NCBI RefSeq assembly: GCF_009649745.1
Contig: NZ_WJNG01000002.1
Coordinates: forward strand, 392,151-456,150
Source of the DNA: Aquibacillus halophilus
GTDB taxonomy: Bacteria; Bacillota; Bacilli; Bacillales; Amphibacillaceae
Direction: 5' to 3'
DNA: 64,000 nt
In this document: positions 7,773 to 17,489 of the stretch, in pieces
Layout: each line of letters opens with the position of its first letter
Numbering within the stretch: the stretch's first letter is position 1
The notes under the pieces: model-generated
The model's input: only the letters and a program-made list of their open reading frames with translations
What the model was told of the DNA's origin: nothing
Databases searched by the model: none
Translations under genes and position numbers: made by a program

Positions 7773-9080
7773 ATGCGTTTTAGAGATTTTCATCCAAATA
7801 TTAAATTAAGAATTATATTTGGATTTTTTACTGAGATTATCGGGAGTATGATCTTTCCGTTTATGGCAATTTACTTTGCCGTCCATTTCGGAGCAAAATT
7901 AACTGGAATTCTATTAATTATTAATATTATTATTGGTTCTTTAGTTGGTTTCTACGGTGGTTATCTTTCTGATATTATGGGACGTAAGAAGTTGATGGTC
8001 ATCGCTGAAGTATTAAGGGTTGTTTCATTTATCGTGATGACACTTGCTAATTCTCCTTGGTTTGAATCACCTATACTTACATTTGTGATGTTTGTAGTCG
8101 GCAGTATTTGTTGGGGAATTGAAGGACCAGCAACAGACGCGATGCTGATTGATGTTAGTAAACCTGCAGAGCGAAAGTTGATGTACTCGATCATGTATTG
8201 GTCAGCCAATCTTTCTATTGCAGTAGGAGGAGCAGTTGGAGCGTTCTTATTTGAAGACTACTTGTTCGAATTATTTATAGGCATGACAATCATGTCGATT
8301 ATAGTTACTTTTGTTTTAATTTTCTTTATCCAGGAAAGTTTTTTTCCAGATCAAGCAACAAAAGAAAAGAAGAGAACAGGGAAATTCCAAGTGTTTACGG
8401 ACGTCATTCAAAGTTACAAAACGGTAGCTGGAGATAAAGTTTTTATCCTGTTTGTTATCGCCGGGTTATTTATCCAATCGCTTGAATTTCAATTAACCAA
8501 CTATATTGCTGTTCGACTACATGAACAGATGCCAGACCAAAACCTATTTCAATGGTCGATTGATGGATTAAAAATGACAGGAATTTTAAGAACTGAAAAT
8601 ACAATTCTCGTTGTTATATTTGCTGCACTTGTTATGAAATTGATTCAACGGTATAAAGATAAGCATGTCTTTTTGACTTCAATCGTTTTATTTGCGATTG
8701 GTTATACCGCAATCAGTTATTTTGATAACATTTGGGTTTTATTTATTGCGATGGTGATTGCAACAATAGGAGAACTAATGCGAGTACCTGTTCAGCAAAG
8801 CTATATGGCAGCCATTCCACCTGATGACAAAAGAAGTAGCTACATGGCAGTCGGTGCTTTCACTTATCAAGGTTCGATGATTCTTGCTTCATTATCTGTT
8901 ACATTAGGCGCCTATCTCTCAAAAGAGACGATGAGTATCTTTATATTATGTACGGGAGTGATTGGCTTTTTAATCATCCAAAGAATTATCCCTAGCCTAG
9001 AGCAACGAGTAAAAGATCAAGAGGAATCAGTCAAAGCTATTAAGGATCAAGACTATGCATTAAAAGAACAAGTGCAGTAG
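7773..9080 (+). CDS. MFS multidrug-type efflux transporter
   Basis: A 435-residue membrane protein with about 12 hydrophobic segments and the MFS motif A between helices 2 and 3 (GGYLSDIMGRKKLMV, residues ~62-76). The N-terminal half also has the PATDAMLIDV region seen in DHA1-type drug exporters. A soluble loop around residues 195-215 separates the halves. The ATG follows GAGGGGAT. The stop codon is the first part of a GGGACA palindrome. Substrate unknown; it appears monocistronic. Confidence 0.85.
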   Translation: MRFRDFHPNIKLRIIFGFFTEIIGSMIFPFMAIYFAVHFGAKLTGILLIINIIIGSLVGFYGGYLSDIMGRKKLMVIAEVLRVVSFIVMTLANSPWFESPILTFVMFVVGSICWGIEGPATDAMLIDVSKPAERKLMYSIMYWSANLSIAVGGAVGAFLFEDYLFELFIGMTIMSIIVTFVLIFFIQESFFPDQATKEKKRTGKFQVFTDVIQSYKTVAGDKVFILFVIAGLFIQSLEFQLTNYIAVRLHEQMPDQNLFQWSIDGLKMTGILRTENTILVVIFAALVMKLIQRYKDKHVFLTSIVLFAIGYTAISYFDNIWVLFIAMVIATIGELMRVPVQQSYMAAIPPDDKRSSYMAVGAFTYQGSMILASLSVTLGAYLSKETMSIFILCTGVIGFLIIQRIIPSLEQRVKDQEESVKAIKDQDYALKEQVQ

Positions 9081-9120
9081 GGACAGGGAGCCTGTCCCCT
9101 TGTCCCTACCCTTGTCCCTA
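9078..9120. repeat. GGGACA/TGTCCC palindromic repeat
   Basis: TAGGGACAGG, a GAGC spacer, then CCTGTCCC and two further TGTCCCTA copies. It begins on the MFS stop codon and may serve as its transcript end. Member of the dispersed family described under findings. Confidence 0.8.
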
Positions 9121-9149
9121 TTAATTTCCAGGAGAGTGAGGAAACTAAA

Positions 9150-10031
9150 GTGAAAAAAATATTGGTTTTAGGGGGCACAAGATTTTTCGGGACGTTTCTG
9201 GTTCAAGCGTTATTGGAAAAGGGGTTTGAGGTAACTGTAGCAACAAGAGGATTAACGAAGGATTCATTTGGTGATTCGGTCAAACGTGTAACATGTGATC
9301 GTTTCGACGGTGATAGTTTAAAAGATACGTTTAAAGATACAAAATGGGATATTATTTACGATCAGATTTGTTTTTCCGCGAAGGATGCAAAGATTGCCAT
9401 CCATGCTTTTAAGGACAAAACGGATCGATACATTATTACTTCCTCGCTCTCGGTCTATGACATACAACAGTACGGGGAGCAGTTAGTAGAAGAAGATTAT
9501 GATCCTTATCATGAAAATATTGTCTTTGAAAACGAAGATTTTTCCTATCAGGAGGGTAAGCAGCAGGCTGAAGCAGTCTTTTTTCAAAAAGCCCCATTTC
9601 CCGTCGTGGCTGTGCGGATTCCGATTGTGCTAGGGGAAAAGGATTATACAGAAAGATTACTGTATTATATAAAAAGAGTGAAGTATAACGAAGGCGTTTA
9701 TTTGACAAATCCTCAAGCAGAAATGAATTTCATTTCAGAACAAGAGGCTGGGCAATTTTTAGCTTGGGCAGGGACGATGGACTTTGTTGGTCCAATCAAT
9801 GCTTGTTCAACCGGAGCGATACGTTTAGAAAATCTGATGAAATTAATAGAGAGTGCAACCAATAAAAAGGTTATTTATGCTTACGAGCCGTCCGATTCTC
9901 CCTACAACATCTCAGATACTTGGACGATGAGTACAAGTAAGGCACATAAACTAGGCTTTTCGTTTTCCACCCTGACCGATTGGCTGCCAGATCTTATTAA
10001 TAAACTAGAGACTGGCACCGTGTCCCGATGA
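9150..10031 (+). CDS. NAD-dependent epimerase/dehydratase-like SDR protein
   Basis: A 293-residue extended short-chain dehydrogenase-like protein. The N-terminal KKILVLGGTRFFGTFL is the Rossmann glycine motif (GGTRFxG type, typical of atypical SDRs related to isoflavone reductases and mRNA-binding epimerases). YITSSLSVYD and YQEGKQQAE resemble the active-site Ser and YxxxK; the second reads SYQEGK. Substrate unknown. The GTG start follows GGAGAGTGAGG. The last residues (GTVSR) are encoded by a GGCACCGTGTCCC copy of the dispersed repeat, so the natural C-terminus has probably been changed by it. Confidence 0.75.
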   Translation: MKKILVLGGTRFFGTFLVQALLEKGFEVTVATRGLTKDSFGDSVKRVTCDRFDGDSLKDTFKDTKWDIIYDQICFSAKDAKIAIHAFKDKTDRYIITSSLSVYDIQQYGEQLVEEDYDPYHENIVFENEDFSYQEGKQQAEAVFFQKAPFPVVAVRIPIVLGEKDYTERLLYYIKRVKYNEGVYLTNPQAEMNFISEQEAGQFLAWAGTMDFVGPINACSTGAIRLENLMKLIESATNKKVIYAYEPSDSPYNISDTWTMSTSKAHKLGFSFSTLTDWLPDLINKLETGTVSR

Positions 10032-10088
10032 TTATGTCAGTGATAGCGGACCTACTGCGGTGGGACAGTAAACCTGACCCCATGTCCC
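10013..10088. repeat. Two GGGACA/TGTCCC repeat units overlapping a gene end
   Basis: Unit one (10013-10026, GGCACCGTGTCCC) lies inside the SDR coding sequence. Unit two (10060-10088) reads GTGGGACAG, a short loop, then CCCCATGTCCC. Together they occupy the SDR 3' end. Confidence 0.7.
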
Positions 10089-10090
10089 AA

Positions 10091-10124
10091 AAAAACTACC
10101 TATTAAAATTAATAGGTAGTTTTT
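10091..10124. terminator. Bidirectional terminator between SDR gene and amino acid transporter operon
   Basis: Perfect 16-bp inverted repeat (10091-10106 and 10109-10124) around ACTACCTATTAA, flanked by AAAAA and TTTTT. It can end transcripts from both convergent units. Confidence 0.9.
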
Positions 10125-10131
10125 GGGTTAA

Positions 10132-10854
10132 TTATAGAATCTTACTTAAGAATGATTGTGTACGCGGATTTTGTGGGTTTGAGAAAATTTGATTCGGGTC
10201 ACCTTCTTCTTGGATGGCTCCTTCATCCATAAAAATTACTCGGTCACCCATCTCGCGAGCAAAGCCCATCTCATGTGTAACAACAATCATGGTCATTCCT
10301 TCTTCAGCAAGGTCTTTCATAACTTGTAAAACTTCTCCAACAAGCTCTGGATCCAGTGCGGATGTTGGTTCATCAAATAACATCACCTTTGGATTCATTG
10401 CCAAAGCACGTGCGATGGCAACACGTTGCTTTTGTCCACCAGATAGACTTTCCGGGTAGTCATTGGCTTTCTCAGAAAGTCCTACTTTTGCAAGTAGCGC
10501 AAGACCAATGTCATCTGCTTCACTTTTTGAAAGGCCTTTGACCTTCATTGGAGCAAGTGTAATATTTTCTAATACAGTTTTGTGTGGAAAAAGATTAAAG
10601 TGCTGAAAAACCATTCCAACTTCTGCTCTTAGCTTATTAATGTTTGTATTTGGATCAGATAAATCTTCACCATTAATGTAGACGTGGCCAGAAGTAATAT
10701 CTTCAAGAAGGTTTAAGCACCTGAGAAAAGTACTTTTTCCAGAACCAGATGGCCCAATTACGCATACTACTTCTTTTTCTTTTACATCTGCATTAATTCC
10801 TTTGAGAACTTCTAAGTCACCGAACGATTTGTGTAAATCTTTTACTGTAATCAT
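10132..10854 (-). CDS. Polar amino acid ABC transporter, ATP-binding protein (GlnQ family)
   Basis: A 240-residue ATPase with Walker A (GPSGSGKST, residues ~33-41), Q-loop ([13 protein letters not shown]), signature LSGGQKQR, Walker [13 protein letters not shown] and switch His (VVTHEMGFA). The [10 protein letters not shown] and HEMGFAREM segments are characteristic of the GlnQ/ArtP/TcyC class. It powers uptake through the permease encoded just upstream; the permease stop TAA directly abuts this ATG. The exact amino acid cannot be decided from the ATPase. Confidence 0.93.
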   Translation of the reverse strand: MITVKDLHKSFGDLEVLKGINADVKEKEVVCVIGPSGSGKSTFLRCLNLLEDITSGHVYINGEDLSDPNTNINKLRAEVGMVFQHFNLFPHKTVLENITLAPMKVKGLSKSEADDIGLALLAKVGLSEKANDYPESLSGGQKQRVAIARALAMNPKVMLFDEPTSALDPELVGEVLQVMKDLAEEGMTMIVVTHEMGFAREMGDRVIFMDEGAIQEEGDPNQIFSNPQNPRTQSFLSKIL

Positions 10855-11517
10855 TTATACATCCAGCTTCCTTTCTAATCTTCTTAAGTATACTGATGTA
10901 GGGATGGTTATTAATAGGTATAGTATTGAAACCATTAAAAGAGTTTCGAAAATTTCATAGGTAACATTATAATATTGTTTACCCATGTAAAGCAGTTCTC
11001 CAACGGCTATAACGGAGAATAGTGAGGTGTCTTTTAGGCTGATGACAAACTGATTTCCAAGTGGAGGAATCATTCGTTTGAAAGCTTGAGGCCATATAAT
11101 ATATCGCATCGTATCATTTTCGGTAAGACCTAAAGAGCGACCTGCTTCACCCTGTCCTTTTTCAATAGAATAGACAGCACCGCGGACAATCTCTGCAATA
11201 TAGGCTGCTGCATTAATTGTGATTGCAATTATCGCGGCAGTAAGTGAGTTAATACTAAGTCCAATTAAATCTTCAGTTAATCCATAGTATATAAATAATA
11301 CTTGGACAAGGATAGGGGTTCCTCGAACAACTTCAATATAAACAATCGAGATACTGCGGACAAGTTTCTTTTTTGATAAGCGGCCTATTCCTACGATTGC
11401 TCCCAATATAAAACCAAGAAAGAGACCTGAAAATGTAATTAATACTGTTAGTTTTAACCCTTCGAAAAGAACGGGTAATGAGTTGATATAAGGTGATTCT
11501 AATATTGCGTCAATCAT
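10855..11517 (-). CDS. Polar amino acid ABC transporter, permease (HisM/GlnP family)
   Basis: A 220-residue membrane protein with five hydrophobic segments and the EAA loop (GEAGRSLGLTENDTMRYIIWPQAFKRMIPP, residues ~122-150 region) that contacts the ATPase. One permease gene implies a homodimer. The ATG follows GGAGAG. It is separated from the binding-protein gene by 177 bases containing a hairpin that should lower its expression relative to the binding protein. Confidence 0.92.
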   Translation of the reverse strand: MIDAILESPYINSLPVLFEGLKLTVLITFSGLFLGFILGAIVGIGRLSKKKLVRSISIVYIEVVRGTPILVQVLFIYYGLTEDLIGLSINSLTAAIIAITINAAAYIAEIVRGAVYSIEKGQGEAGRSLGLTENDTMRYIIWPQAFKRMIPPLGNQFVISLKDTSLFSVIAVGELLYMGKQYYNVTYEIFETLLMVSILYLLITIPTSVYLRRLERKLDV

Positions 11518-11624
11518 GAATATATCTCTCCTTAAATTAGAAAAACGTGTTAATAGATTAAAAGAGTACTAGCAAATTTATAAGAAGTATGATCCATCTT
11601 AAACGATATAACCTTGTTAAAAAT

Positions 11625-11654
11625 AGCGTAACAAGCTAGATTACTTGTTACGCT
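11625..11654 (-). terminator. Attenuator hairpin between binding-protein and permease genes
   Basis: Perfect 11-bp stem AGCGTAACAAG / CTTGTTACGCT with an 8-base loop. Read on the minus strand it is followed by ATTTTT. Placed after the binding-protein stop, it should end most transcripts there and let a minority read into permease and ATPase, a common way to make excess binding protein. Confidence 0.75.
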
Positions 11655-11694
11655 ACTGTGTTTAGAAATGACTGTTTTTTTGACCACCTATTAC

Positions 11695-12474
11695 TTATTG
11701 TGGAGGTGGAGTACCAAACCATTTCTCGTAAATTTCATCATAAGTACCATTTTCTTTTATTGTTGCTAACGCTTCGTTTACTGGCTCCACTAAATCTGAA
11801 TCCTTAGGAAATGCAATTCCGTATGGTTGACCTTCCATTACATCACCAACAGTTTTAAGTGTATCCTGAGCATTTTCTGCTATATAATATTTAACATTTG
11901 GTAAATCATATAAAACTGCATCAAGTCTACCCTTTTCAAGGTTCATATAGGCAGTTACAATCTCAGGGTAAGCAGTTACTTCTGCTTCTGTATTTTCAAG
12001 AAGGAATGTTTCACTAGTTGACCCTTGACGTGCTCCAACGTTAAGACCAGCAACATCATCAATAGATGTAACATCTGATTCCTCGGGAACTGCTAATATT
12101 AAGCCGGAATCATAGTATGAATCTGAGAAAGCAATTGTTTCTTTACGTTCGTCCGTAATTGAAATACCAGCTAGTGCTAGTGGAAATTTACCTGATTGCA
12201 TTGATGCGATTAGTCCATCAAAGTCCATTGTTTTAAATTCAATATTGAAACCAGCTTCTTCAGAGATAGCTGTAATTAAATCAATATCAAACCCTTCCAT
12301 TTCACCAGTTTCTGGATTCTTATATTCAAATGGTTGGAAATTTGCATCAGTAGCAACTGTGTATGTTTCCATCTCTTCACCTTCACCGCTTGTTTCATCA
12401 TCAGAAGATCCACATGCGGAAAGCAAGGATATTAGAATTAATAGTGTGATCATGCCGAAAAATTTGTTTTTCAT
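11695..12474 (-). CDS. Polar amino acid ABC transporter, substrate-binding lipoprotein
   Basis: A 259-residue family 3 solute-binding protein. It has a lipoprotein signal peptide (MKNKFFGMITLL...LLSACGSS; Cys ~21) and a Glu/Asp/Ser-rich linker. The conserved core reads YTVATDANFQPFEYKNPETG, MEGFDIDLITAI and YGIAFPKDSDL. The ATG at 12474 is chosen because GGAGGGAG lies 8 bases upstream. An in-frame ATG 18 bases earlier overlaps that ribosome site. First gene of the three-gene operon. The NFQPFEY signature is shared by glutamine, arginine and cystine binders, so specificity stays open. Confidence 0.92.
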   Translation of the reverse strand: MKNKFFGMITLLILISLLSACGSSDDETSGEGEEMETYTVATDANFQPFEYKNPETGEMEGFDIDLITAISEEAGFNIEFKTMDFDGLIASMQSGKFPLALAGISITDERKETIAFSDSYYDSGLILAVPEESDVTSIDDVAGLNVGARQGSTSETFLLENTEAEVTAYPEIVTAYMNLEKGRLDAVLYDLPNVKYYIAENAQDTLKTVGDVMEGQPYGIAFPKDSDLVEPVNEALATIKENGTYDEIYEKWFGTPPPQ

Positions 12475-12925
12475 ATTTGTAACTCCCTCCATTTTTTTAG
12501 GACTGCTTTTCTATTATTACAAATATTGTAACAAAGGTAAATTTTCAAAAAATTGTCTATATGGGCTTATATTGGCAAACTTACCCACACAGAGATGATA
12601 TAGCAATTTTTTGTAATATAACTTAACAATCTTCCGTTTTCCTTCTGTTTGATCAATAAATGGGTTAACTCAACTAAGTTTTGATTCTTAACTGTTACAT
12701 TTTTGTAATATAAGAGGTGCTCCAGCGAGAGAAAATTAAGAAAAAGTAAAAATCTTTAACGAGGTTTGTTCTTTGTGGTACAAGTTTTATTGGGGACATA
12801 CAATATATAGAAGGGTTAACTTTTGGATTCATGATTACACTTTTTAAACATGATACTTAATGTGGAGTCACTCTAAATGGTAGGATGAGAGTCTAGTTTG
12901 TTTAATGATAAATGTTAGGCTTTAT
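12475..12925. other. Intergenic region with divergent start signals
   Basis: Holds the leader of the amino acid transporter operon (minus) and the distal upstream region of fbp (plus). AT-rich; no open frame with a ribosome site and no riboswitch recognised. Confidence 0.5.
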
Positions 12926-12956
12926 GGTGGGACAGAAAACCTGTCCCCATGTCCCA
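12926..12956. repeat. GGGACA/TGTCCC palindromic repeat upstream of fbp
   Basis: GGTGGGACAGAAAACC followed by TGTCCCCATGTCCC. Same organisation as the copy at 10060. Confidence 0.75.
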
Positions 12957-13035
12957 TTCCTCTATGATAAAATGGAGTAGACGCTAGAAATCTTCTTAGT
13001 ACAAAATATGATGAGTTTTGAAAGGGGATATAATT

Positions 13036-14967
13036 TTGAACACAAAATTCTTAGATCTACTGGCTCAAAGATATGATAGTGAAGAAAAAGTGGTTACCGA
13101 AATTATTAACCTCGAAGCCATTCTCAATCTCCCAAAGGGGACAGAGCATTTTGTAAGTGATCTACACGGGGAATATCAAGCTTTTCAACATGTATTAAGA
13201 AATGGGTCGGGCAGAGTGAAAGAGAAAATAACAGATATTTTCAAAGAACGATTATCTGAAAAAGAAATTGATGAGTTTGCCACATTAGTATATTATCCAG
13301 AAGAGAAATTACAGTTAATGAAGAACAGTTTTGTTAATGAGGAAGAATTACACCAATGGTACACTGAAATCATTGAGCACATGATTAAGCTTATTGCTTA
13401 TGCTTCCTCCAAATATACACGTTCAAAATTACGGAAAGCATTACCTAAACAATTTGTCTATGTTATAGAAGAGCTTCTATACAAAACAGATGAATACATA
13501 AATAAGAAACCTTATTATTCGAAGATCATCCAGCAAATAATTTCTCTTGGTCAGGCCGATAAGCTCGTTACAGGTCTTGCATATACCACTCAAAAATTGG
13601 TTGTTGACCACCTTCATGTAGTTGGGGACATCTATGATCGGGGACCTGAACCGGATAAAATTATGGATACTCTAGTCAACTATCATTCTGTAGATATTCA
13701 ATGGGGAAATCATGATGTACTATGGCTAGGTGCCTTTGCTGGATCAAAGGTTTGTCTTGCCAATATTATTCGTATTAGTGCTAGGTACGACAATTTAGAC
13801 ATTATTGAAGATGTGTATGGGATAAATCTTAGACCACTTCTTAATCTTGCGGAGAAATATTATCAGGACAATCCAGCTTTTAGACCAAAGAGAAATTCCG
13901 AGGAAGAACATTCTGATCATGAACAATTACAGATTACGAAAATTCATCAAGCCATAGCAATGATTCAATTCAAACTAGAGAGTCCTATCATAAAGAGACG
14001 CCCGTATTTTAAAATGTCTGAAAGGCTTTTGCTTGAAAAGATTGATTATGATAAAAATGAAATTATAATTGATGGGACAGTATATCCATTAGAAAATAGC
14101 TGCTTTTCAACTGTGAATCCAGAGAAACCTGATCAATTATTAGAGGAAGAAGAACAAGTGTTGGATAGACTGTTATTTTCTGTTCAGCAATCTGAAAAAC
14201 TGGCCAGACATATGAAATTTCTTATGAAGAACGGCAGTCTTTATTTAAAGTATAATGGAAATCTGCTAATTCATGGCTGTATTCCTCTTGATGAAAAAGG
14301 GAATATGGAAAAGATGGTTATTGAAGATAAAACCTATGCAGGACGCGATCTGCTGGATATTTTTGAACATCATTTACGATATTCTTTTGCTCATCCTGAA
14401 GAAACAGATGATCTTGCGACAGATATGGTTTGGTATTTGTGGTCAGGAGAATATTCATCGCTTTTCGGGAAAAAAGAAATGACGACCTTTGAAAGATATT
14501 TCATTAAGGATAAACAAACCCACATAGAGAGAAAGAATCTCTACTACTATTTGCGGGAAAAGGAAGAAATCTGCCGTAAAATTTTAATGGAATTTGATTT
14601 AGATCCTGATCAAGGTCATATCATCAATGGTCATACACCTGTGAAAGAGATTGACGGAGAAAATCCTATTAAAGCAAATGGAAAGATGGTTGTTATTGAT
14701 GGGGGCTTTTCTAAAGCATATCAATCAACAACAGGAATTGCTGGATACACGTTATTATATAATTCTTTTGGTATGCAACTCGTTGCTCATAAACATTTTA
14801 ACTCAAAAGAGGATGTTCTATTAAATGGAACAGATGTGTTATCAGTTAAAAGATTAGTAGATAAAGAACTTGAGAGAAAAAAGGTTTTAGAAACGAATGT
14901 AGGAGAAGAACTATTACAAGAAGTCACTATGTTGATTAATTTAATGGAATATCGCTACATGAAATGA
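13036..14967 (+). CDS. fbp: Class III fructose-1,6-bisphosphatase
   Basis: A 643-residue gluconeogenic enzyme of the Bacillus-specific class III family. The sequence follows B. subtilis Fbp closely, for example [25 protein letters not shown] and [10 protein letters not shown] (metallophosphoesterase residues), [11 protein letters not shown] and [11 protein letters not shown]. The start is taken as TTG at 13036, 6 bases after AAAGGGGAT. An in-frame TTG 18 bases upstream would put that ribosome site inside the gene. The N-terminus is about 25 residues shorter than in B. subtilis. The GGGACA inverted repeat 4 bases after the stop may act as its terminator. Confidence 0.96.
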   Translation: MNTKFLDLLAQRYDSEEKVVTEIINLEAILNLPKGTEHFVSDLHGEYQAFQHVLRNGSGRVKEKITDIFKERLSEKEIDEFATLVYYPEEKLQLMKNSFVNEEELHQWYTEIIEHMIKLIAYASSKYTRSKLRKALPKQFVYVIEELLYKTDEYINKKPYYSKIIQQIISLGQADKLVTGLAYTTQKLVVDHLHVVGDIYDRGPEPDKIMDTLVNYHSVDIQWGNHDVLWLGAFAGSKVCLANIIRISARYDNLDIIEDVYGINLRPLLNLAEKYYQDNPAFRPKRNSEEEHSDHEQLQITKIHQAIAMIQFKLESPIIKRRPYFKMSERLLLEKIDYDKNEIIIDGTVYPLENSCFSTVNPEKPDQLLEEEEQVLDRLLFSVQQSEKLARHMKFLMKNGSLYLKYNGNLLIHGCIPLDEKGNMEKMVIEDKTYAGRDLLDIFEHHLRYSFAHPEETDDLATDMVWYLWSGEYSSLFGKKEMTTFERYFIKDKQTHIERKNLYYYLREKEEICRKILMEFDLDPDQGHIINGHTPVKEIDGENPIKANGKMVVIDGGFSKAYQSTTGIAGYTLLYNSFGMQLVAHKHFNSKEDVLLNGTDVLSVKRLVDKELERKKVLETNVGEELLQEVTMLINLMEYRYMK

Positions 14968-15677
14968 CATGGGACAGAGGGACAGGCACCATGTCCCGGC
15001 TGCTTTCAGAGTGGGACACGGTGCCTGTCCCTCTGTCCCTTTATTTCCAATAGACAGGGTTAGTCCATCTCCAATTGGAACTAGCAGGGACTCCAATTGT
15101 GGGTGAGTGGCCACAGTCTCATTAAATTTCTTCATTACTTCTGTATAACCCTTTGGTTTAATCTCTTGATCTACTACACTGCCGCCAGCAAGTACGTTAT
15201 CAGTAACAATTAAGGCACCAGGTTCGGCCAGTTGAATGCAGTAGTTAAGGTAATTTTCATAATTTTCTTTGTCGGCATCGATAAAGAAAAAATCAAATTG
15301 CTTCCTATCATCTACTAGTTTTTCGAGGCTTTGCAGAGCTGGACTAGTTAAATAGGATACTTGATCGCCAAAGCCAACTTTAGATAGATTGCTGTGTGCT
15401 AATTTTGCATATTTTTCCTCTAATTCAAGGGAAGTTAATTGTCCTTCACTATTGAATCCTCTGGCAAGACAAATTCCACTATAGCCCCCAAGCGCTCCTA
15501 TTTCTAAGACGTTTTTTGCACCTGAAATAGAATAAACATGGTAAGTAGTTTCCCTGACGATGGAGATACCGATATTGATGGTAATCCATTCACATTAATG
15601 GAGGAAAGGACTTCTTCTAAAAGATCATCTTGCTTATTAAACACAGAATCAATATAACTGTTCATTTGTTTCATCAT
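14941..15677 (-). pseudogene. Class I SAM-dependent O-methyltransferase, frameshifted, 3' end overrun by repeat
   Basis: The ATG at 15677 follows GGAAGGAGC and opens MMKQMNSYIDSVFNKQDDLLEEV, a normal O-methyltransferase start. Near 15536 the frame breaks: one frame reads PSSGKLLTM, and the next codons make sense only one base shifted (YSISGAKNVLEIGALGGYSG, the SAM-binding motif). It then continues through FFFIDADKENY and VTDNVLAGG. A single missing G in ATG-GTT explains the break. After LTLSIGNK the normal stop is gone. The frame runs through the GGGACA inverted repeat into the antisense of the fbp 3' end and stops at 14941. A sequencing error could cause the frameshift, but not the lost stop. 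Confidence 0.85.
14971..15039. repeat. Long GGGACA inverted repeat between fbp and the methyltransferase pseudogene
   Basis: Two 27-base arms (14971-14997 and 15013-15039) that match in 26 positions, separated by 15 bases. Each arm contains GGGACAGAGGGACAGGCACC and a terminal TGTCCC. This is the largest and most perfect copy in the window. Confidence 0.9.
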
Positions 15678-15701
15678 TATTGCTCCTTCCGAAATATGTT
15701 C

Positions 15702-15728
15702 GGGACAGAGGGACAGGCACCTTGTCCC
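15702..15728. repeat. GGGACA/TGTCCC repeat upstream of the methyltransferase pseudogene
   Basis: GGGACAGAGGGACAGGCACC followed by TTGTCCC, nearly identical to one arm of the 14971 inverted repeat, so the pseudogene is bracketed by copies. Confidence 0.85.
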
Positions 15729-15741
15729 TTTGTTATAACAT

Positions 15742-15785
15742 AAAATCCTTTTGCATTGTATCGTAATGCAAAAGGATTTTTTTTT
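15742..15785. terminator. Terminator after the DUF4317 gene
   Basis: Perfect 16-bp stem (AAAATCCTTTTGCATT and its complement) with a 7-base loop. On the minus strand it follows the DUF4317 gene and ends in TTTTA. On the plus strand it is followed by nine T, so it works in both directions. Confidence 0.9.
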
Positions 15786-15832
15786 CTCTTTATCTAGTTC
15801 TAAATGCGAAAGTTTTTTTCGTTTGAGGGGAT

Positions 15833-17011
15833 TTAACTGTTGTCTCCACCACCATAGGCTTCTGGGATCATCGTGAACCCTTCAATAACTGTATCTTCTT
15901 CGACCTCAATCATAATACAAAGTTTACCATTAAAGTTAATCTGTCGCACGTATCTCAAATCTTCTGGACTAAGAGAAATGTTAGCGACTTTCGTGTTAAT
16001 TTTGATAGACTTTGATTTGTATTTTGGTAGGATACTGCTTGCTTTTAGCTCATATTTCTCATCATCGATGACTTTTTGATAAGCAGATTCTACCTTTTCT
16101 GGGGTGATTTCTTCTACTCCGCTCATTTTTAAAACGCGTTCGACATCTTTACGATCCAATTTTGCTGAATCTCTATCTTCCGTCTCTTCCATCACACGGT
16201 TAATTTCTTCATATACATTGTGAAGGGTTGACGTATTAAGTTGATTTCCTGTTATGTCCTTGACTATTTCCTCGAAAACGACTTTATCTTCTTTTGCTGT
16301 CAGTGTTTCTTGCGCATTTAACACTTCCTCGATAAACTCGGGATCAGGCTCATGTGCTTTGCCAGAGGCATAGAGAACGTGGTTAACATCTGCAGCATTA
16401 TCTGTGAAACAAGGAAATAAAAATCCGGCTATTGGGGTCTTGAGGTTGATAACAGGATCCACTTCAACATTGTACTTAAATTCCTTTTCGACATAGTCAA
16501 ACTGTAATTCTTTTTTTGGCTCTTGTGTTTTGTTTATACTGCATAGAAGGAATGAATTAGAATAAACGGCATCTCGTCCACCTTCCTCAGACTCTTCGCT
16601 TCTTCGTTTCATGTGTTTTAAATACTCAGCTTTAATGAAAGTCACGACAAGATCATTTTCATACTGCTTGCCTTTAAGCATCTTTTCTACAAGCAAAAGC
16701 ATTTGCTCTCTCCAGTCCTCTAGACTACCTAAAAGTCCCCTATGAAGAATGAGCTGACTGCTGTCCTCTACGTCAGACTGAAATTTTAATTCAAATAATT
16801 TTTCATCTAATTGCCCTGTAAGTACTTTTTTAAAGTTATTCATAAATAACTCCTGCTGGTCCTCATCTAACATTTCAAAAGGCTGACTTTGATAATGATA
16901 AATCTCACTTGATTCTTTCATGATATAAACATTAAAGATTTCGTTGATTTTGAGTAAGTCATTACCTACTTTGAATTGTTTTCGAATGTTTGAAATGTCT
17001 TTTTTGTTCAT
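15833..17011 (-). CDS. DUF4317 family protein
   Basis: A 392-residue soluble acidic protein that begins MNKKDISNIRKQFKVGNDLLKI and contains IFNVYIMKESSEIYHYQSQPF, the pattern I associate with DUF4317. No catalytic motif, signal peptide or membrane segment is visible. Helical, Glu-rich stretches dominate the second half, before a C-terminal beta-rich region (KINTKVANISLSPEDLRYVR). Monocistronic, with its own terminator. Function unknown. Confidence 0.75.
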   Translation of the reverse strand: MNKKDISNIRKQFKVGNDLLKINEIFNVYIMKESSEIYHYQSQPFEMLDEDQQELFMNNFKKVLTGQLDEKLFELKFQSDVEDSSQLILHRGLLGSLEDWREQMLLLVEKMLKGKQYENDLVVTFIKAEYLKHMKRRSEESEEGGRDAVYSNSFLLCSINKTQEPKKELQFDYVEKEFKYNVEVDPVINLKTPIAGFLFPCFTDNAADVNHVLYASGKAHEPDPEFIEEVLNAQETLTAKEDKVVFEEIVKDITGNQLNTSTLHNVYEEINRVMEETEDRDSAKLDRKDVERVLKMSGVEEITPEKVESAYQKVIDDEKYELKASSILPKYKSKSIKINTKVANISLSPEDLRYVRQINFNGKLCIMIEVEEDTVIEGFTMIPEAYGGGDNS

Positions 17012-17348
17012 CTATAATCCCACTCCTAAGCTATTAATCTACTATTTAGGTTTAGCTATAAATTGCTAGCATTAGTAAGTGGAGAGCAAATCATGACTGG
17101 ATTGATTTGCTCTCCACCCCTTAAAGTATCTTTTTATTTTAACATAATGTTTGTTAGAATAACTCATTTTAAATTTTTAATTAAAACCACAAAAGTGAAG
17201 ATAAACTAGTGGCTAGTTAGTGGAGACAATAGCTATTGCATATCCTGTTAATTTAATGAAGCAGAAGGAAGGGTTGGTGTCTATTTTTTCAAATTATCGT
17301 TAGACAGAACGATTTCTTGGGACTAACTTGAGGCAATAGTGAGGCGGG

Positions 17349-17432
17349 GTAGAGGGACAGGCGCCGAATCTAGGTGATCATCTAATAGATAGTAGGATTT
17401 TTGCTGGGACAAGAAACCTGTCCCTGTGTCCC
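17349..17432. repeat. Two degenerate GGGACA/TGTCCC units upstream of araB
   Basis: Unit one (17349-17366) reads GTAGAGGGACAGGCGCCG. Unit two (17405-17432) reads TGGGACAAGAAACC followed by TGTCCCTGTGTCCC. The second ends a few bases before the ara control region. The remaining ~300 bases back to the DUF4317 start show no gene. Confidence 0.7.
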
Positions 17433-17450
17433 GTACGTATTACACAAAAA

Positions 17451-17464
17451 AGAAAACGCACTCA
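17451..17464 (+). promoter_or_regulatory. Possible cre site (CcpA) upstream of araB
   Basis: AGAAAACGCACTCA matches the degenerate cre consensus TGWNANCGNTNWCA at all but two constrained positions (first base and the T after CGN). Its place before the AraR operator fits glucose repression of arabinose use. Confidence 0.4.
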
Positions 17465-17469
17465 TATAA

Positions 17470-17485
17470 AGTTATACGTACAATT
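17470..17485. promoter_or_regulatory. AraR operator upstream of araB
   Basis: AGTTATACGTACAATT matches 13 of 16 bases of the B. subtilis AraR operator ATTTGTACGTACAAAT. It lies just upstream of the -35 box. A weaker GTACGTAT half-match is centred 41 bases upstream (17429-17444). Confidence 0.75.
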
Positions 17486-17489
17486 ATAA

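Noticed and set aside
17429-17444. GTACGTAT as a full AraR operator
   Set aside because: Only 8 of 16 bases match and it overlaps the end of a GGGACA repeat. Kept only as a possible weak auxiliary site.
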